NCBI GenBank assembly: GCA_934293375.1
Contig: CAKQYS010000013.1
Location: forward strand, 1-54,325
DNA from: an uncultured Lachnospiraceae bacterium
GTDB taxonomy: Bacteria > Bacillota > Clostridia > Lachnospirales > Lachnospiraceae
Length of the DNA: 54,325 bases
Direction: 5' to 3'
The notes under the pieces were generated by a model that did no database searches, was not told where the DNA came from, and was given only the letters and a program-made list of their open reading frames with translations. A program made the translations under genes and the position numbers. Shown here in pieces: positions 15,838-24,256 of this stretch (position 1 is its first letter; each line of letters begins with the position of its first letter).

Positions 15838-16206
15838 TTAGAATTCCAGACCAGCTTCTCTTGCTGCATCTGCTAATGCCTTGATCTTTCCCTGATAGAC
15901 AAATCCGCCTCTATCGAAAACAACAGTAGTAATACCCTTCTCTAAAGCCTTCTTTGCAATTACTGTTCCTAAATGGCTTGCAGCATCCACATTATTTGTC
16001 TTATCAAGCTCAGCCTTAACATCCTTCTGAACTGTTGAAGCAGACACTAAAGTATTACCAACTGTATCATCAATAATCTGAGCGTACATATGATTATTAC
16101 TTCTGAATACTGCTAAACGAGGTCTCTCAGCTGTGCCACTGAAACGGTTACGAATTCTCATATGCTTCTTAGCACGTACTTCACTTCTAGATTCCTTACT
16201 AATCAT
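15838..16206 (-). CDS. rplR: 50S ribosomal protein uL18
   Basis: A 122-residue uL18, the 5S rRNA-binding partner of uL5. It shows RIRNRFSGTAERPRLAVFRSN, HMYAQIIDD and the C-terminal VVFDRGGFVYQGKIKALADAAREAGLEF. The ATG at 16206 has AAGGAG 10 bp upstream; an in-frame GTG three codons earlier is too close to that site. It lies 18 bp after rplF. Confidence 0.96.
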   Translation of the reverse strand: MISKESRSEVRAKKHMRIRNRFSGTAERPRLAVFRSNNHMYAQIIDDTVGNTLVSASTVQKDVKAELDKTNNVDAASHLGTVIAKKALEKGITTVVFDRGGFVYQGKIKALADAAREAGLEF

Positions 16207-16224
16207 CTTTCTCACACTCCTTTA

Positions 16225-16764
16225 TTATTTCTTACCAGTCTTACCAACCTTACGTCTAATTACTTCATCAGCATACTTGATACCCTTGCCCTTATATGGC
16301 TCAGGCTTTCTCTTTTCTCTGATTTCAGCTGCGTACTGGCCAACTTTTTCCTTATCTATACCCTTAACAGTGATGTTATTACCGTCAACAACTGACTCTA
16401 ATCCTTCCGGATCTTCCATCTCTACAGGATGAGAGTAGCCTAATGAAAGAACTAACTTCTTGCCCTGCTTCTGAGCCTTATAACCAACACCGTTTACTTC
16501 TAATGACTTGGTATAACCCTCTGTTACACCAACAACCATGTTATGGATCAATGTTCTTGTTAAACCATGTAATGACTTCATCTTCTTTAAGTCATTCGGT
16601 CTTGTAACAACGATCTCATCATTCTCTAACTTGATGTCCATCTCTGCTGGAAGGACTCTCTCGAGGGTTCCCTTAGGACCCTTAACCGTCACCTTGTTAT
16701 TTTCTGCAATATCAACAGTTACGCCTGCTGGTACCGCGATAGGCATTCTTCCGATACGTGACAT
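16225..16764 (-). CDS. rplF: 50S ribosomal protein uL6
   Basis: A 179-residue uL6 made of two similar domains. It has the start MSRIGRMPIAVPAGV, the middle block GLTRTLIHNMVVGVTEGY and the signature KRKPEPYKGKGIKYADEVIRRK near the C-terminus, which binds 23S rRNA near the sarcin-ricin loop. It lies between rpsH and rplR. Length and termini are canonical. Confidence 0.98.
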   Translation of the reverse strand: MSRIGRMPIAVPAGVTVDIAENNKVTVKGPKGTLERVLPAEMDIKLENDEIVVTRPNDLKKMKSLHGLTRTLIHNMVVGVTEGYTKSLEVNGVGYKAQKQGKKLVLSLGYSHPVEMEDPEGLESVVDGNNITVKGIDKEKVGQYAAEIREKRKPEPYKGKGIKYADEVIRRKVGKTGKK

Positions 16765-16811
16765 ATGCCGTTACCTCCTAATTTTTATATATAAATGTGT
16801 TTCATAGCAAG

Positions 16812-17213
16812 TTACCAAACGAATGCGAGTACCTCGCCACCTACATTCTCATTTCTTGCCTGCTTGTCTGTTAATACACCCTTATTTGTTGAGATGATCG
16901 CTACACCTAAACCGTTTAATACCTTAGGTAAGTTCTCAACATCAGCGTAGATACGAAGACCTGGCTTAGAGATTCTCTTAATACCAGTGATGATCTTCTC
17001 ATTCTTATCCTTACCGTACTTCAGTGTAATATGGATTGTCTTAACTGTTCCTTCCTCTACTACTTCTACTGCCTTAATATATCCTTCCTCTAACAGGATG
17101 TTGGCGATAGCCAGCTTCATCTTTGAAGCAGGAACATCTACTGTATCATGCTTTGCTGTATTTGCATTACGAATTCTTGTAAGCATATCTGCAATTGGAT
17201 CGCTCATTGTCAT
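16812..17213 (-). CDS. rpsH: 30S ribosomal protein uS8
   Basis: A 133-residue uS8, a primary 16S binder that in E. coli also represses the spc operon. It shows MSDPIADMLTRIRNANTAKH near the N-terminus and the C-terminal motif GVAIISTNKGVLTDKQARNENVGGEVLAFVW. The ATG at 17213 has GGAGG 9 bp upstream. It follows the type Z uS14 gene closely. Confidence 0.98.
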   Translation of the reverse strand: MTMSDPIADMLTRIRNANTAKHDTVDVPASKMKLAIANILLEEGYIKAVEVVEEGTVKTIHITLKYGKDKNEKIITGIKRISKPGLRIYADVENLPKVLNGLGVAIISTNKGVLTDKQARNENVGGEVLAFVW

Positions 17214-17238
17214 TTGATAGTACCTCCTTCCTTATATC

Positions 17239-17424
17239 TTACCAGCTTGACTTCTTAACGCCTGGAATCTGTCCCTTATATGCTAACTCACGGAAGCAGA
17301 TTCTGCAAATTCCGTACTTTCTTAAATACGCATGTGGACGTCCACAAATCTTACAACGACTATATTCTCTTGTTGAAAACTTCTGCTTACGCTGCTGCTT
17401 TACAACCATTGCCTTCTTAGCCAT
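17239..17424 (-). CDS. rpsZ: 30S ribosomal protein uS14, zinc-binding type Z
   Basis: A 61-residue short uS14. Four cysteines (24, 27, 40, 43 in CKIC and CRIC) form the zinc ribbon of the C+ form, as opposed to the longer zinc-free paralogue that some Firmicutes use under zinc limitation. It begins with MAKKAMVVKQQRKQKF and ends with IPGVKKSSW. Its place between rplE and rpsH is canonical. Confidence 0.97.
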   Translation of the reverse strand: MAKKAMVVKQQRKQKFSTREYSRCKICGRPHAYLRKYGICRICFRELAYKGQIPGVKKSSW

Positions 17425-17441
17425 GGAAAACCCTCCTATAA

Positions 17442-17981
17442 TTATTTCTTAAATGGCATACCGAACTGAGTTAATAACTCACGTGCTTCCTCGTCTGTCT
17501 CTGCTGTAGTTACAAAAATAATATCCATACCTCTTACCTTATCGATCTTATCATACTCGATCTCAGGGAAGATGATCTGTTCCTTGATACCTAATGCATA
17601 GTTACCTCTGCCATCAAAAGCGTTAGGATTTACACCTCTGAAGTCACGTACACGTGGAAGAGAAAGGTTGATCAGACGATCAGCAAACTCATACATCTTC
17701 TCTCCTCTTAATGTAACCTTACATCCGATTGGCATTCCCTCTCTAATCTTGAAGTTAGCCACTGAATTCTTAGCACGTGTAAGCACTGCCTTCTGACCTG
17801 CGATTGTCTCAAGATCCTTTACTGCAGCATCTAAAACCTTCGCATTGTCCTTAGCCTCACCAACGCCCATATTAATTACGATCTTTGCAAGCTTTGGAAC
17901 CTGCATAACATTCTTATATCCAAACTTCTTAGTCATAGCATCAACGATCTCGTTGTTGTACTGTTCCTTTAATCTACTCAA
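17442..17981 (-). CDS. rplE: 50S ribosomal protein uL5
   Basis: A 179-residue uL5 that binds 5S rRNA and contacts the P-site tRNA. It shows YNNEIVDAMTKKFGYKNVMQVPKL, GEAKDNAKVL, REGMPIGCKVTLRG, and the C-terminal DIIFVTTAETDEEARELLTQFGMPFKK. It lies between rplX and rpsZ, with AGGAGG upstream. Length is canonical. Confidence 0.98.
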   Translation of the reverse strand: MSRLKEQYNNEIVDAMTKKFGYKNVMQVPKLAKIVINMGVGEAKDNAKVLDAAVKDLETIAGQKAVLTRAKNSVANFKIREGMPIGCKVTLRGEKMYEFADRLINLSLPRVRDFRGVNPNAFDGRGNYALGIKEQIIFPEIEYDKIDKVRGMDIIFVTTAETDEEARELLTQFGMPFKK

Positions 17982-18001
17982 CTTGGCGTCCTCCTTTCTT
18001 A

Positions 18002-18319
18002 TTAATCAATCTTTTCTAACTTGCCATCTACCTTGGCAACACGAACCTTATCCTTCTTCTCACCTGTAAAGCCGATTCTTACTGGCTTGCCCTTGTAAAG
18101 GTACATAACGTTAGAAATGTCGATTGGAGCTTCCTTCTCAATAATTCCGCCCTGCTGATTCTGCATGTTTGGCTTTGTATGTCTTGATACCATGTTGACA
18201 CCCTCAACTAATACCTTGTGGTTCTTAACATCTACAGACAATACCTTGCCTTCCTTGCCCTTATCCTTACCAGCGATGACTACTACTAAGTCATCCTTCT
18301 TAATCTTCATTGTTGACAC
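18002..18319 (-). CDS. rplX: 50S ribosomal protein uL24
   Basis: A 105-residue uL24, an assembly initiator near the peptide exit. The KOW motif is clear (VVVIAGKDKGKEGKVLSVD). The start needs a choice: the ATG at 18310 lies 17 bp from AGGAGG, whereas the GTG at 18319 lies 8 bp from it and gives a four-residue extension seen in relatives (MSTMKIKKDD). I therefore use the GTG. It follows rplN by 13 bp. Confidence 0.93.
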   Translation of the reverse strand: MSTMKIKKDDLVVVIAGKDKGKEGKVLSVDVKNHKVLVEGVNMVSRHTKPNMQNQQGGIIEKEAPIDISNVMYLYKGKPVRIGFTGEKKDKVRVAKVDGKLEKID

Positions 18320-18332
18320 AGCCGACACCTCC

Positions 18333-18701
18333 TTATAATACTTCTGGAGCTAATGAAACGATCTTCATGAACTTCTTATCTCTAAGCTCTCTAGCTACAG
18401 GTCCAAAAATACGAGTTCCTCTAGGATTCATGTCATCCTTAATAATAACTGCAGCGTTCTCATCGAACTTGATGTAGGAACCATCCTTACGACGAGCACC
18501 CTTTACTGAACGAACAACAACGGCCTTAACGACGTCACCCTTCTTTACAACTCCGCCTGGTGTTGCATCTTTAACAGAAGCAACGATCACATCACCAATG
18601 TTCGCATATCTTCTTGTTGAACCGCCTAATACACGGATGCAAAGCAGCTCTTTTGCGCCGGTATTGTCAGCGACCTTAAGTCTTGTTTCCTGTTGAACCA
18701 T
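18333..18701 (-). CDS. rplN: 50S ribosomal protein uL14
   Basis: A 122-residue uL14 that sits at the subunit interface (bridge B8). It shows MVQQETRLKVADNTGAKELL, VGDVIVASVK-type strands (here IGDVIVASVKDATPGG), and RGTRIFGPVARELRDKKFMKI near the C-terminus. Length is exactly canonical. It lies between rpsQ and rplX. Confidence 0.98.
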   Translation of the reverse strand: MVQQETRLKVADNTGAKELLCIRVLGGSTRRYANIGDVIVASVKDATPGGVVKKGDVVKAVVVRSVKGARRKDGSYIKFDENAAVIIKDDMNPRGTRIFGPVARELRDKKFMKIVSLAPEVL

Positions 18702-18715
18702 GATTCTTTGCCTCC

Positions 18716-18970
18716 TTACTTAGCCTTCTCAATAATCTCAACAAGTCTCCATCTCTTATCCTTAGATAATGGTCTTGTCTCCATAACTTTTACTCTATCA
18801 CCGATGTTGCACTCGTTATTCTCGTCATGAGCCTTTAACTTGTAAGTCTTCTTAACGATCTTTCCGTACAGCGGATGCTTTACGTTATCTTCGATTGCAA
18901 CTACTATAGTTTTGTCCATCTTATCACTTGTGACCTTACCCACACGTGTCTTTCTCAGATTTCTCTCCAC
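18716..18970 (-). CDS. rpsQ: 30S ribosomal protein uS17
   Basis: An 84-residue uS17, an OB-fold that binds helices 7 and 11 of 16S rRNA. It contains NLRKTRVGKVTSDKMDKTIVV and GDRVKVMETRPLSKDKRWRLVEI. The GTG at 18970 is used because AGGAGG lies 7 bp upstream and the family starts with MERNLRKTRVG; an upstream TTG would place the Shine-Dalgarno sequence inside the gene. Confidence 0.96.
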   Translation of the reverse strand: MERNLRKTRVGKVTSDKMDKTIVVAIEDNVKHPLYGKIVKKTYKLKAHDENNECNIGDRVKVMETRPLSKDKRWRLVEIIEKAK

Positions 18971-18993
18971 AATAATTCCTCCTTCCAAGATAA

Positions 18994-19197
18994 CTATGCA
19001 TTAGCCTTCTCAGCCATAATTGACTGAATTCTGGCAATATTTCTTCTTACTTCCTTGATTCTGCTTGTATTCTCAAGCTGGTTAGTAGCATTCTGGAATC
19101 TCAAGTTGAATAATTCCTTCTTAGCAGCTACTAACTCATTATTCAACTCATCAACTGACTTTGTCTGTAATTCCTTAACAAATTCCTTAGTTTTCAC
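18994..19197 (-). CDS. rpmC: 50S ribosomal protein uL29
   Basis: A 67-residue helical uL29 at the exit tunnel, near the binding site for trigger factor and SRP. It shows the signature AAKKELFNLRFQNATNQLENTSRIKEVRRNIARI. The GTG at 19197 (MKTKEF) lies 8 bp from GGGAGG and matches the family start; a GTG three codons earlier abuts that site. The chosen start overlaps the end of rplP by 11 bp, suggesting translational coupling. Confidence 0.95.
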   Translation of the reverse strand: MKTKEFVKELQTKSVDELNNELVAAKKELFNLRFQNATNQLENTSRIKEVRRNIARIQSIMAEKANA

Positions 19198-19624
19198 TGC
19201 CGGCACCTCCCTCTAATTCTGCACGAGATACGATCTTACACTTAACTGGTAACTTGTGTGTAGCCAGACGAAGTGCCTCTCTTGCAACTTCCTCAGGAAC
19301 GCCTGCGATCTCAAATAACACACGACCCGGCTTAACTACTGCTACCCAGTACTCTAATGAACCCTTACCAGAACCCATACGAGTTTCAGCTGGCTTAGCT
19401 GTTACTGGCTTATCAGGGAAAATCTTGATCCAAACCTTACCACCACGCTTGATGTAACGTGTCATAGCGATACGGGCTGCCTCAATCTGATTGGACTTGA
19501 TCCAAGCTGGCTCTAAGGCAACGATACCATATTCACCATTCGAAATTGTATTACCTCTTAACGCCTTACCTGCCATTGTTCCTCTGAACTGCTTACGGCG
19601 CTTTACTCTCTTAGGCATTAACAT
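19187..19624 (-). CDS. rplP: 50S ribosomal protein uL16
   Basis: A 145-residue uL16, a late assembly protein near the A site and central protuberance. It shows PKRVKRRKQFRG, EPAWIKSNQIEAARIAMTRY-type sequence (here ALEPAWIKSNQIEAARIA), and RMGSGKGSLEYWVAVVKPG. The start ATG overlaps the rpsC stop codon by one base (TAATG), so the two genes are probably translationally coupled; the third codon is also ATG and is the usual family start. Confidence 0.96.
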   Translation of the reverse strand: MLMPKRVKRRKQFRGTMAGKALRGNTISNGEYGIVALEPAWIKSNQIEAARIAMTRYIKRGGKVWIKIFPDKPVTAKPAETRMGSGKGSLEYWVAVVKPGRVLFEIAGVPEEVAREALRLATHKLPVKCKIVSRAELEGGAGSEN

Positions 19625-20289
19625 TATTTATCGCTCCCTTCCTTAGTTCCCTTAACAGGAAGTACTTCACCATGGTAAACCCAAGCCTTTACACCAACCT
19701 TACCGTAGGTTGTGTCAGCCTCAGCAAAACCATAATCAATATCTGCACGAAGTGTCTGAAGAGGAATTGTACCCTCGCTGTAGAACTCTGAACGAGCCAT
19801 ATCTGCACCATTTAAACGGCCAGAAACAGCAACCTTAATACCCTCTGCACCAGACTGCATTGTTCTCTGCATTGTGCTCTTTACTGCTCTTCTGAATGCC
19901 ACACGGTTCTCTAACTGTGCTGCAATATTCTCTGCTACAAGCTGAGCCTCAACATTAGGTCTCTTTACTTCCTTAACATCGAGCATAAGCTTCTTATCTG
20001 TAAGCTTAGCAAGCTCTGCCTTTAACTTCTCGATCTCAGCACCGCCCTTACCGATCACTAAACCCGGCTTAGCAGTATATACCATAATTCTAACTCTTCC
20101 AGCTGGTCTCTCGATCTCAATCTTAGATACCATAGCGTTCTTTAATCTCTTATTCAGATACTCACGAAGCTTATAATCTTCAACCAGATTGTTACTAAAC
20201 TCGGAGTCCTTTGTGTCAGCGTACCATCTTGAATCCCAATCCTTGATAACACCAACTCTTAAACCATGAGGATTAACCTTCTGTCCCAT
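19624..20289 (-). CDS. rpsC: 30S ribosomal protein uS3
   Basis: A 221-residue uS3 at the mRNA entry tunnel. It starts MGQKVNPHGLRVGVIKDWDS. The type 2 KH domain is clear, with its GKGG-like loop in KPGLVIGKGGAEIEKLKAEL. The C-terminal domain follows (GRLNGADMARSEFYSEGTIPLQTLRADIDYG). It lies between rplV and rplP. Confidence 0.98.
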   Translation of the reverse strand: MGQKVNPHGLRVGVIKDWDSRWYADTKDSEFSNNLVEDYKLREYLNKRLKNAMVSKIEIERPAGRVRIMVYTAKPGLVIGKGGAEIEKLKAELAKLTDKKLMLDVKEVKRPNVEAQLVAENIAAQLENRVAFRRAVKSTMQRTMQSGAEGIKVAVSGRLNGADMARSEFYSEGTIPLQTLRADIDYGFAEADTTYGKVGVKAWVYHGEVLPVKGTKEGSDK

Positions 20290-20300
20290 TATTGCCCTCC

Positions 20301-20687
20301 TTATCTTTCATCAAGAACGATTGTGATATGACTGGTTCTCTTCTCAATTCTGTAAGCTCTACCCTGTGCTCTTGGATGTACTCTCTTCATTGTTGGTCCC
20401 TTATTTGCATAACACTCTGCAATGTAAAGGTCCTCTGCCTTCATACCATTATTGTTCTCTGCATTTGCGATTGCAGACTTTAATAACTTCTCAATTACAC
20501 TTGAAGCATATCTTGGGTTGTAAGCCAGGATAGCAAGTGCTGTCTGTACATCCTTACCTCTGATGGCATCTAATACGAAGCAAGCCTTTGTTACAGAAAC
20601 TCTGGCATAGGAAACCTTTGCTGATGGTCTGGTATCCTTATTCGCATTTCTTTCTCTCTTAATCTGGGATCTATGTCCTTTTGCCAT
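20301..20687 (-). CDS. rplV: 50S ribosomal protein uL22
   Basis: A 128-residue uL22 whose extended beta-hairpin lines the peptide exit tunnel; macrolide-resistance changes map to this hairpin in other species. It shows ALAILAYNPRYASSVIEKLLKSAIANAENN and the hairpin and end GPTMKRVHPRAQGRAYRIEKRTSHITIVL. An extra basic N-terminus (MAKGHRSQIKRERNANKDTR) is common in Clostridia. It lies between rpsS and rpsC. Confidence 0.98.
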   Translation of the reverse strand: MAKGHRSQIKRERNANKDTRPSAKVSYARVSVTKACFVLDAIRGKDVQTALAILAYNPRYASSVIEKLLKSAIANAENNNGMKAEDLYIAECYANKGPTMKRVHPRAQGRAYRIEKRTSHITIVLDER

Positions 20688-20715
20688 TTGGATGAACCTC
20701 CTTTCAAATCAAATC

Positions 20716-20997
20716 TTATCTATTCTTAGACTTCTTTTCCTGCTTGTCATGACCTCTGTAGGTTCTTGTTGCAACGAACTCACCTAACTTATGTCCAACC
20801 ATATCTTCTACAACATATACAGGTACATGTCTTCTTCCGTCATAAACAGCGATTGTGTGTCCCACGAATGATGGGAAAATAGTAGAACGACGTGACCATG
20901 TCTTGATAACAGCCTTATCATTTGCTGCATTCATCGCTTCTACCTTCTTAAGCAGACTCTCATCTGCGAATGGTCCTTTTTTAAGTGAACGAGCCAT
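20716..20997 (-). CDS. rpsS: 30S ribosomal protein uS19
   Basis: A 93-residue uS19 of the 30S head, partner of uS13. It has MARSLKKGPFADESLLKKVE, then IKTWSRRSTIFPSFVGHTIAVYDGRRHVPVYV and GHKLGEFVATRTYRGH. All are canonical and the length is normal. It follows rplB by 17 bp with AGGAGG before the ATG. Confidence 0.98.
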   Translation of the reverse strand: MARSLKKGPFADESLLKKVEAMNAANDKAVIKTWSRRSTIFPSFVGHTIAVYDGRRHVPVYVVEDMVGHKLGEFVATRTYRGHDKQEKKSKNR

Positions 20998-21014
20998 TTG
21001 GTTACCTCCTTATA

Positions 21015-21857
21015 CTATTTGATACTCTTACCGTCTCTTCTTCTTACGATCATCTTGTTAGACTGCTTGTTCTTCTTTCTGGTCTTTAAACCAAGTGCAG
21101 GCTTACCCCATGGAGTAGATGGGCCAGAACGTCCGATTGGTGCTCTACCTTCACCACCACCGTGTGGATGGTCATTCGGGTTCATAACAGAACCACGGAC
21201 TGTTGGGCGGATACCCATGTGACGCTTACGTCCTGCCTTACCGATGTTAACCAGACCATGCTCGATGTTGCCAACCTGACCTACTGTTGCACGGCAGATA
21301 ATCGGTACCATTCTCATCTCGCCAGAAGGAAGACGAAGTGTAGCATACTTTCCTTCCTTAGCCATAAGCTGTGCAGAATTACCGGCTGCACGTACCATCT
21401 GTCCACCCTTGCCAGGATATAACTCGATGTTGTGTAATTCAGTACCTACCGGGATATTCTCAAGTGGTAAGCAGTTACCAACCTTGATCTCAGCCTCAGC
21501 ACCGTTCATAACTGTATCGCCAACCTTTAAGCCAACCGGTGCAAGGATATATGTCTTCTCACCATCTGCATAATGAAGTAATGCGATATTAGCTGTTCTA
21601 TTTGGATCATACTCGATGGTAGCAACCTTTGCAGGTACGCCATCCTTCTTTCTCTTGAAGTCGATTACTCTGTACTTCTTTCTATTGCCACCGCCCTGAT
21701 GTCTGACAGTGATCTTACCCTGGTTATTACGACCAGCATTCTTCTTTAATGAAACAACCAGTGACTTCTCAGGTGAGTCTGTTGTGATCTCAGCGAAATC
21801 CAAACCGGTCATGTTTCTTCTGGAAGGTGTATATGGGTTATATGTCTTAATTCCCAT
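21015..21857 (-). CDS. rplB: 50S ribosomal protein uL2
   Basis: A 280-residue uL2 located near the peptidyl transferase centre and needed for subunit association. It shows GRNNQGKITVRHQGGGNRKKYR, the SH3/OB core, and the highly conserved C-terminal HPHGGGEGRAPIGRSGPSTPWG with its essential histidine. It ends with the basic tail MIVRRRDGKSIK. It follows rplW with a 73-bp gap that contains only a weak 4-bp ACGC/GCGT hairpin. Confidence 0.98.
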   Translation of the reverse strand: MGIKTYNPYTPSRRNMTGLDFAEITTDSPEKSLVVSLKKNAGRNNQGKITVRHQGGGNRKKYRVIDFKRKKDGVPAKVATIEYDPNRTANIALLHYADGEKTYILAPVGLKVGDTVMNGAEAEIKVGNCLPLENIPVGTELHNIELYPGKGGQMVRAAGNSAQLMAKEGKYATLRLPSGEMRMVPIICRATVGQVGNIEHGLVNIGKAGRKRHMGIRPTVRGSVMNPNDHPHGGGEGRAPIGRSGPSTPWGKPALGLKTRKKNKQSNKMIVRRRDGKSIK

Positions 21858-21930
21858 TGTCTTTCTCCTTTCAAATACCTAATTTGTTATCACGCTTTTT
21901 TGCGTATAAAATCTGCTAACTATCCAGCTC

Positions 21931-22230
21931 TTACAGTCCCTCAAAGATCTCAATATCCTTGCTGTCAGCTGTAAGCTGAACGATTGCCTTCTTGGTCTTA
22001 GCTGTCTTGCCGTATACCATGCCACGTCTCTTTGTCTTACCGTCGTTGTTCATGGTGTTTACCTTGGCAACCTTGACGCCATCAAACATCTTCTCAACAG
22101 CTTCCTTGATCTGAGACTTGTTAGCGTCTGTGTGAACTAAAAATGTATACTTCTTCTCAGCCATTGCGTTCATACTCTTCTCTGTAACTACTGGCTTAAG
22201 AATGACATCATAATACTTAATATCTGCCAT
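21931..22230 (-). CDS. rplW: 50S ribosomal protein uL23
   Basis: A 99-residue uL23, docking site of trigger factor at the exit tunnel. It shows IKYYDVILKPVVTEKSM, KYTFLVHTDANKSQIKEAVEKMFDGVKVAKVNT and GKTKRRGMVYGKT. Its ATG overlaps the rplD stop by one base (TAATG), with a GAGGAGG site inside the end of rplD. Confidence 0.98.
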   Translation of the reverse strand: MADIKYYDVILKPVVTEKSMNAMAEKKYTFLVHTDANKSQIKEAVEKMFDGVKVAKVNTMNNDGKTKRRGMVYGKTAKTKKAIVQLTADSKDIEIFEGL

Positions 22231-22850
22231 TATGCGTACACCTCCTCGATTGCTGCTACAGCATCCTTTGTGATGACTACTGTATCATACTTCAGGATGT
22301 CATATACGTTAACTGAAGCGGCCTCTGTTGTCTTAACATCCGGAATATTTCTAGCTGAAAGAACAACATTCTTATCAACATCCTTTGTTACAACTAATGC
22401 CTTGTGAACCTCTAAGTTCTTAAGGATGCCAGCAAACTTGCTTGTCTTAGCCTCCTCTAATGTCAGTGCATCTAATACGATGAACTTCTCATCCTGAACC
22501 TTTGATGTTAATGCAGACTTAAGAGCTGCCTGCTTCTCCTTCTTGTTAAGCTTGACTACATAATCTCTTGGCTTTGGAGCAAATACAACTCCACCACCAG
22601 TCCACTGTGGAGCGCGTGTAGAACCCTGTCTTGCATGACCAGTTCCCTTCTGTCTCCATGGCTTTCTTCCGCCGCCTGATACTTCAGAACGTGTCTTTGC
22701 GCTCTGTGTACCCTGACGCTTGTTTGCAAGCTGGCTGACAACTGCCATATGCACTAAGTGCTCATTTATTTCTACACCGAATACGGAATCGTTCAACTCT
22801 AACTGTCCAACTTCTTTTCCGTCAATGTTGTAAACCTTAACTGTACTCAT
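22230..22850 (-). CDS. rplD: 50S ribosomal protein uL4
   Basis: A 206-residue uL4. The long loop reaching the exit-tunnel constriction is present (TRSEVSGGGRKPWRQKGTGH, then ARQGSTRAPQWTGGG). The globular part ends with YDTVVITKDAVAAIEEVYA. In E. coli uL4 represses the S10 operon through its leader; here the S10 operon has a long folded leader, so similar control is possible but not shown. It follows rplC by 24 bp. Confidence 0.98.
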   Translation of the reverse strand: MSTVKVYNIDGKEVGQLELNDSVFGVEINEHLVHMAVVSQLANKRQGTQSAKTRSEVSGGGRKPWRQKGTGHARQGSTRAPQWTGGGVVFAPKPRDYVVKLNKKEKQAALKSALTSKVQDEKFIVLDALTLEEAKTSKFAGILKNLEVHKALVVTKDVDKNVVLSARNIPDVKTTEAASVNVYDILKYDTVVITKDAVAAIEEVYA

Positions 22851-22874
22851 TACTCAGTTCCTCCTTTCCCAAGA

Positions 22875-23561
22875 CTACTTATCTGTCTTTACTGTTTCCT
22901 TGATCATAACCAATGACTTCTTAGGTCCAGGTACTGCACCCTTAACTAAGATTACATTGTTCTCAACATCTATCTTAACAATCTCCAAGTTCTGAACTGT
23001 AACTCTGACTGCACCCATATGTCCAGGCATCTTCTTACCCTTAAATACTCTACCTGGTGTAGTAGCAGAACCATTAGAACCTGCATGACGATGATACTTA
23101 GAACCATGAGTCTTAGGGCCGGTTCTCATACCGAATCTCTTGATACCTGACTCATATCCCTTACCCTTTGACTTAGCAGTAACATCAATCTTGTCACCCT
23201 CAGCAAAGATATCTGCCTTGATCACGCTCTCACCTGCAACATACTCTTCAGCATTCTCTAATCTGAACTCACGAACAAACTGCTTTGGAGTGGTGTTAGC
23301 CTTCTTGAAGTGACCCTGCTCTGCCTTGCCAGCGCCATGTGGATTTCTGATAACTTTCTTACCTGAAACATCCTTTGTTGTTACTCTTTCCTTCTTCTCG
23401 CCATAACCAACCTGTACGGCACTGTATCCATCTTTCTCTACTGTCTTAACCTGAGTTACGACACATGGACCAGCCTGTAAAACTGTAACTGGTGTTAACA
23501 CACCGTCTTCGTTGAAGATTTGAGTCATTCCGACTTTTGTTGCTAAAATTGCCTTCTTCAT
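22875..23561 (-). CDS. rplC: 50S ribosomal protein uL3
   Basis: A 228-residue uL3, an early-assembling protein whose tip approaches the peptidyl transferase centre. It starts MKKAILATKVGMTQIFNEDG and has the loop KRFGMRTGPKTHGSKYHRHAGSNG and KGKKMPGHMGAVRVTVQNLEI. The gap of 141 bp to rpsJ contains a small CCGC/GCGG hairpin (23635-23647) but no gene. Confidence 0.98.
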   Translation of the reverse strand: MKKAILATKVGMTQIFNEDGVLTPVTVLQAGPCVVTQVKTVEKDGYSAVQVGYGEKKERVTTKDVSGKKVIRNPHGAGKAEQGHFKKANTTPKQFVREFRLENAEEYVAGESVIKADIFAEGDKIDVTAKSKGKGYESGIKRFGMRTGPKTHGSKYHRHAGSNGSATTPGRVFKGKKMPGHMGAVRVTVQNLEIVKIDVENNVILVKGAVPGPKKSLVMIKETVKTDK

Positions 23562-23702
23562 TTTAAAATATCCTCCTAATTAATCTACAGCGGATTGTTG
23601 CCAATCATACTAAATTCATTGAGAGTTGTTATCGCCGCCTTATGCGGTGTTACTTCAATGTACCGGCTACTGTAATTCCGGTTCGTTAAATGTGAAGTAT
23701 AA

Positions 23703-24020
23703 TTACTTCTGCTTCATCTTTACGTCGATGTAAACGCCAGCAGACATATCTAAGTTGTGTAATGCATCGATAGTCTTCTGAGTAGGTGCAATGATATCAA
23801 TTAATCTCTTATGAGTTCTCTGCTCGAACTGCTCTCTACTGTCCTTATACTTGTGAACCGCACGTAAGATTGTAACCTTCTCAACCTTAGTTGGCATTGG
23901 TACAGGGCCAGAAACCTTTGCTCCTGTCTTCTTAACAGTTTCGATGATGTTCTTTGCAGCCTGATCGATTAACTTGTGATCATACGCCTTGAGTGTAATT
24001 CTCATTACTTGACTTGCCAT
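23703..24020 (-). CDS. rpsJ: 30S ribosomal protein uS10 (NusE)
   Basis: A 105-residue uS10, which also acts as NusE in antitermination complexes. It shows MRITLKAYDHKLIDQAAKNI, SGPVPMPTKVEKVTILRAVHKYKDSREQFEQRTHKR and ends SAGVYIDVKMKQK. The ATG at 24020 (MASQVMRITLKA) is chosen because AGGAGG lies 11 bp upstream; the frame stays open a further 32 codons, but that stretch is the structured leader. It is the first gene of the ribosomal super-cluster. Confidence 0.97.
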   Translation of the reverse strand: MASQVMRITLKAYDHKLIDQAAKNIIETVKKTGAKVSGPVPMPTKVEKVTILRAVHKYKDSREQFEQRTHKRLIDIIAPTQKTIDALHNLDMSAGVYIDVKMKQK

Positions 24021-24057
24021 AAAAAAAGCCGCCTCCTTTTCGCACTTAATTTCAGTA

Positions 24058-24250
24058 CGACAAGCGGTGACTGTACACTCTCCCGTGTGTGTCCTATTAT
24101 TATCATCGAACCACACATCATCTCTGCTCTCTAGCAGATGGTATTCGTACAGTGACTTGTCGCCAGTTTCTTAACTTGACATTCGCTCCACGGAAAACCT
24201 ATCACAAACGGATAGCAACCTCACGCTTCTACGCTATCAATGTCACAGCA
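24058..24250 (-). ncRNA. Structured leader of the S10 operon
   Basis: The transcript from the 24257-24285 promoter begins with about 230 nt of leader. A long closing stem pairs CGACAAG and ACTGTAC (24058-24064, 24070-24076) with GTACAGT and CTTGTCG (24147-24153, 24156-24162), giving 14 bp with one internal loop. It encloses a CTGCT/AGCAG hairpin (24124-24137). A second domain (about 24163-24245) is closed by GACATT/AATGTC and holds a CTATC/GATAG hairpin. This suggests autogenous control by a ribosomal protein (uL4 does this in E. coli). Pairings are seen; the regulator is inferred. Confidence 0.65.
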
Positions 24251-24256
24251 ATGGCT

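Noticed and set aside
24021..24116. N-terminal extension of uS10
   Set aside because: The frame is open but overlaps the base-paired leader and lies upstream of the AGGAGG; the family starts at the 24020 ATG.
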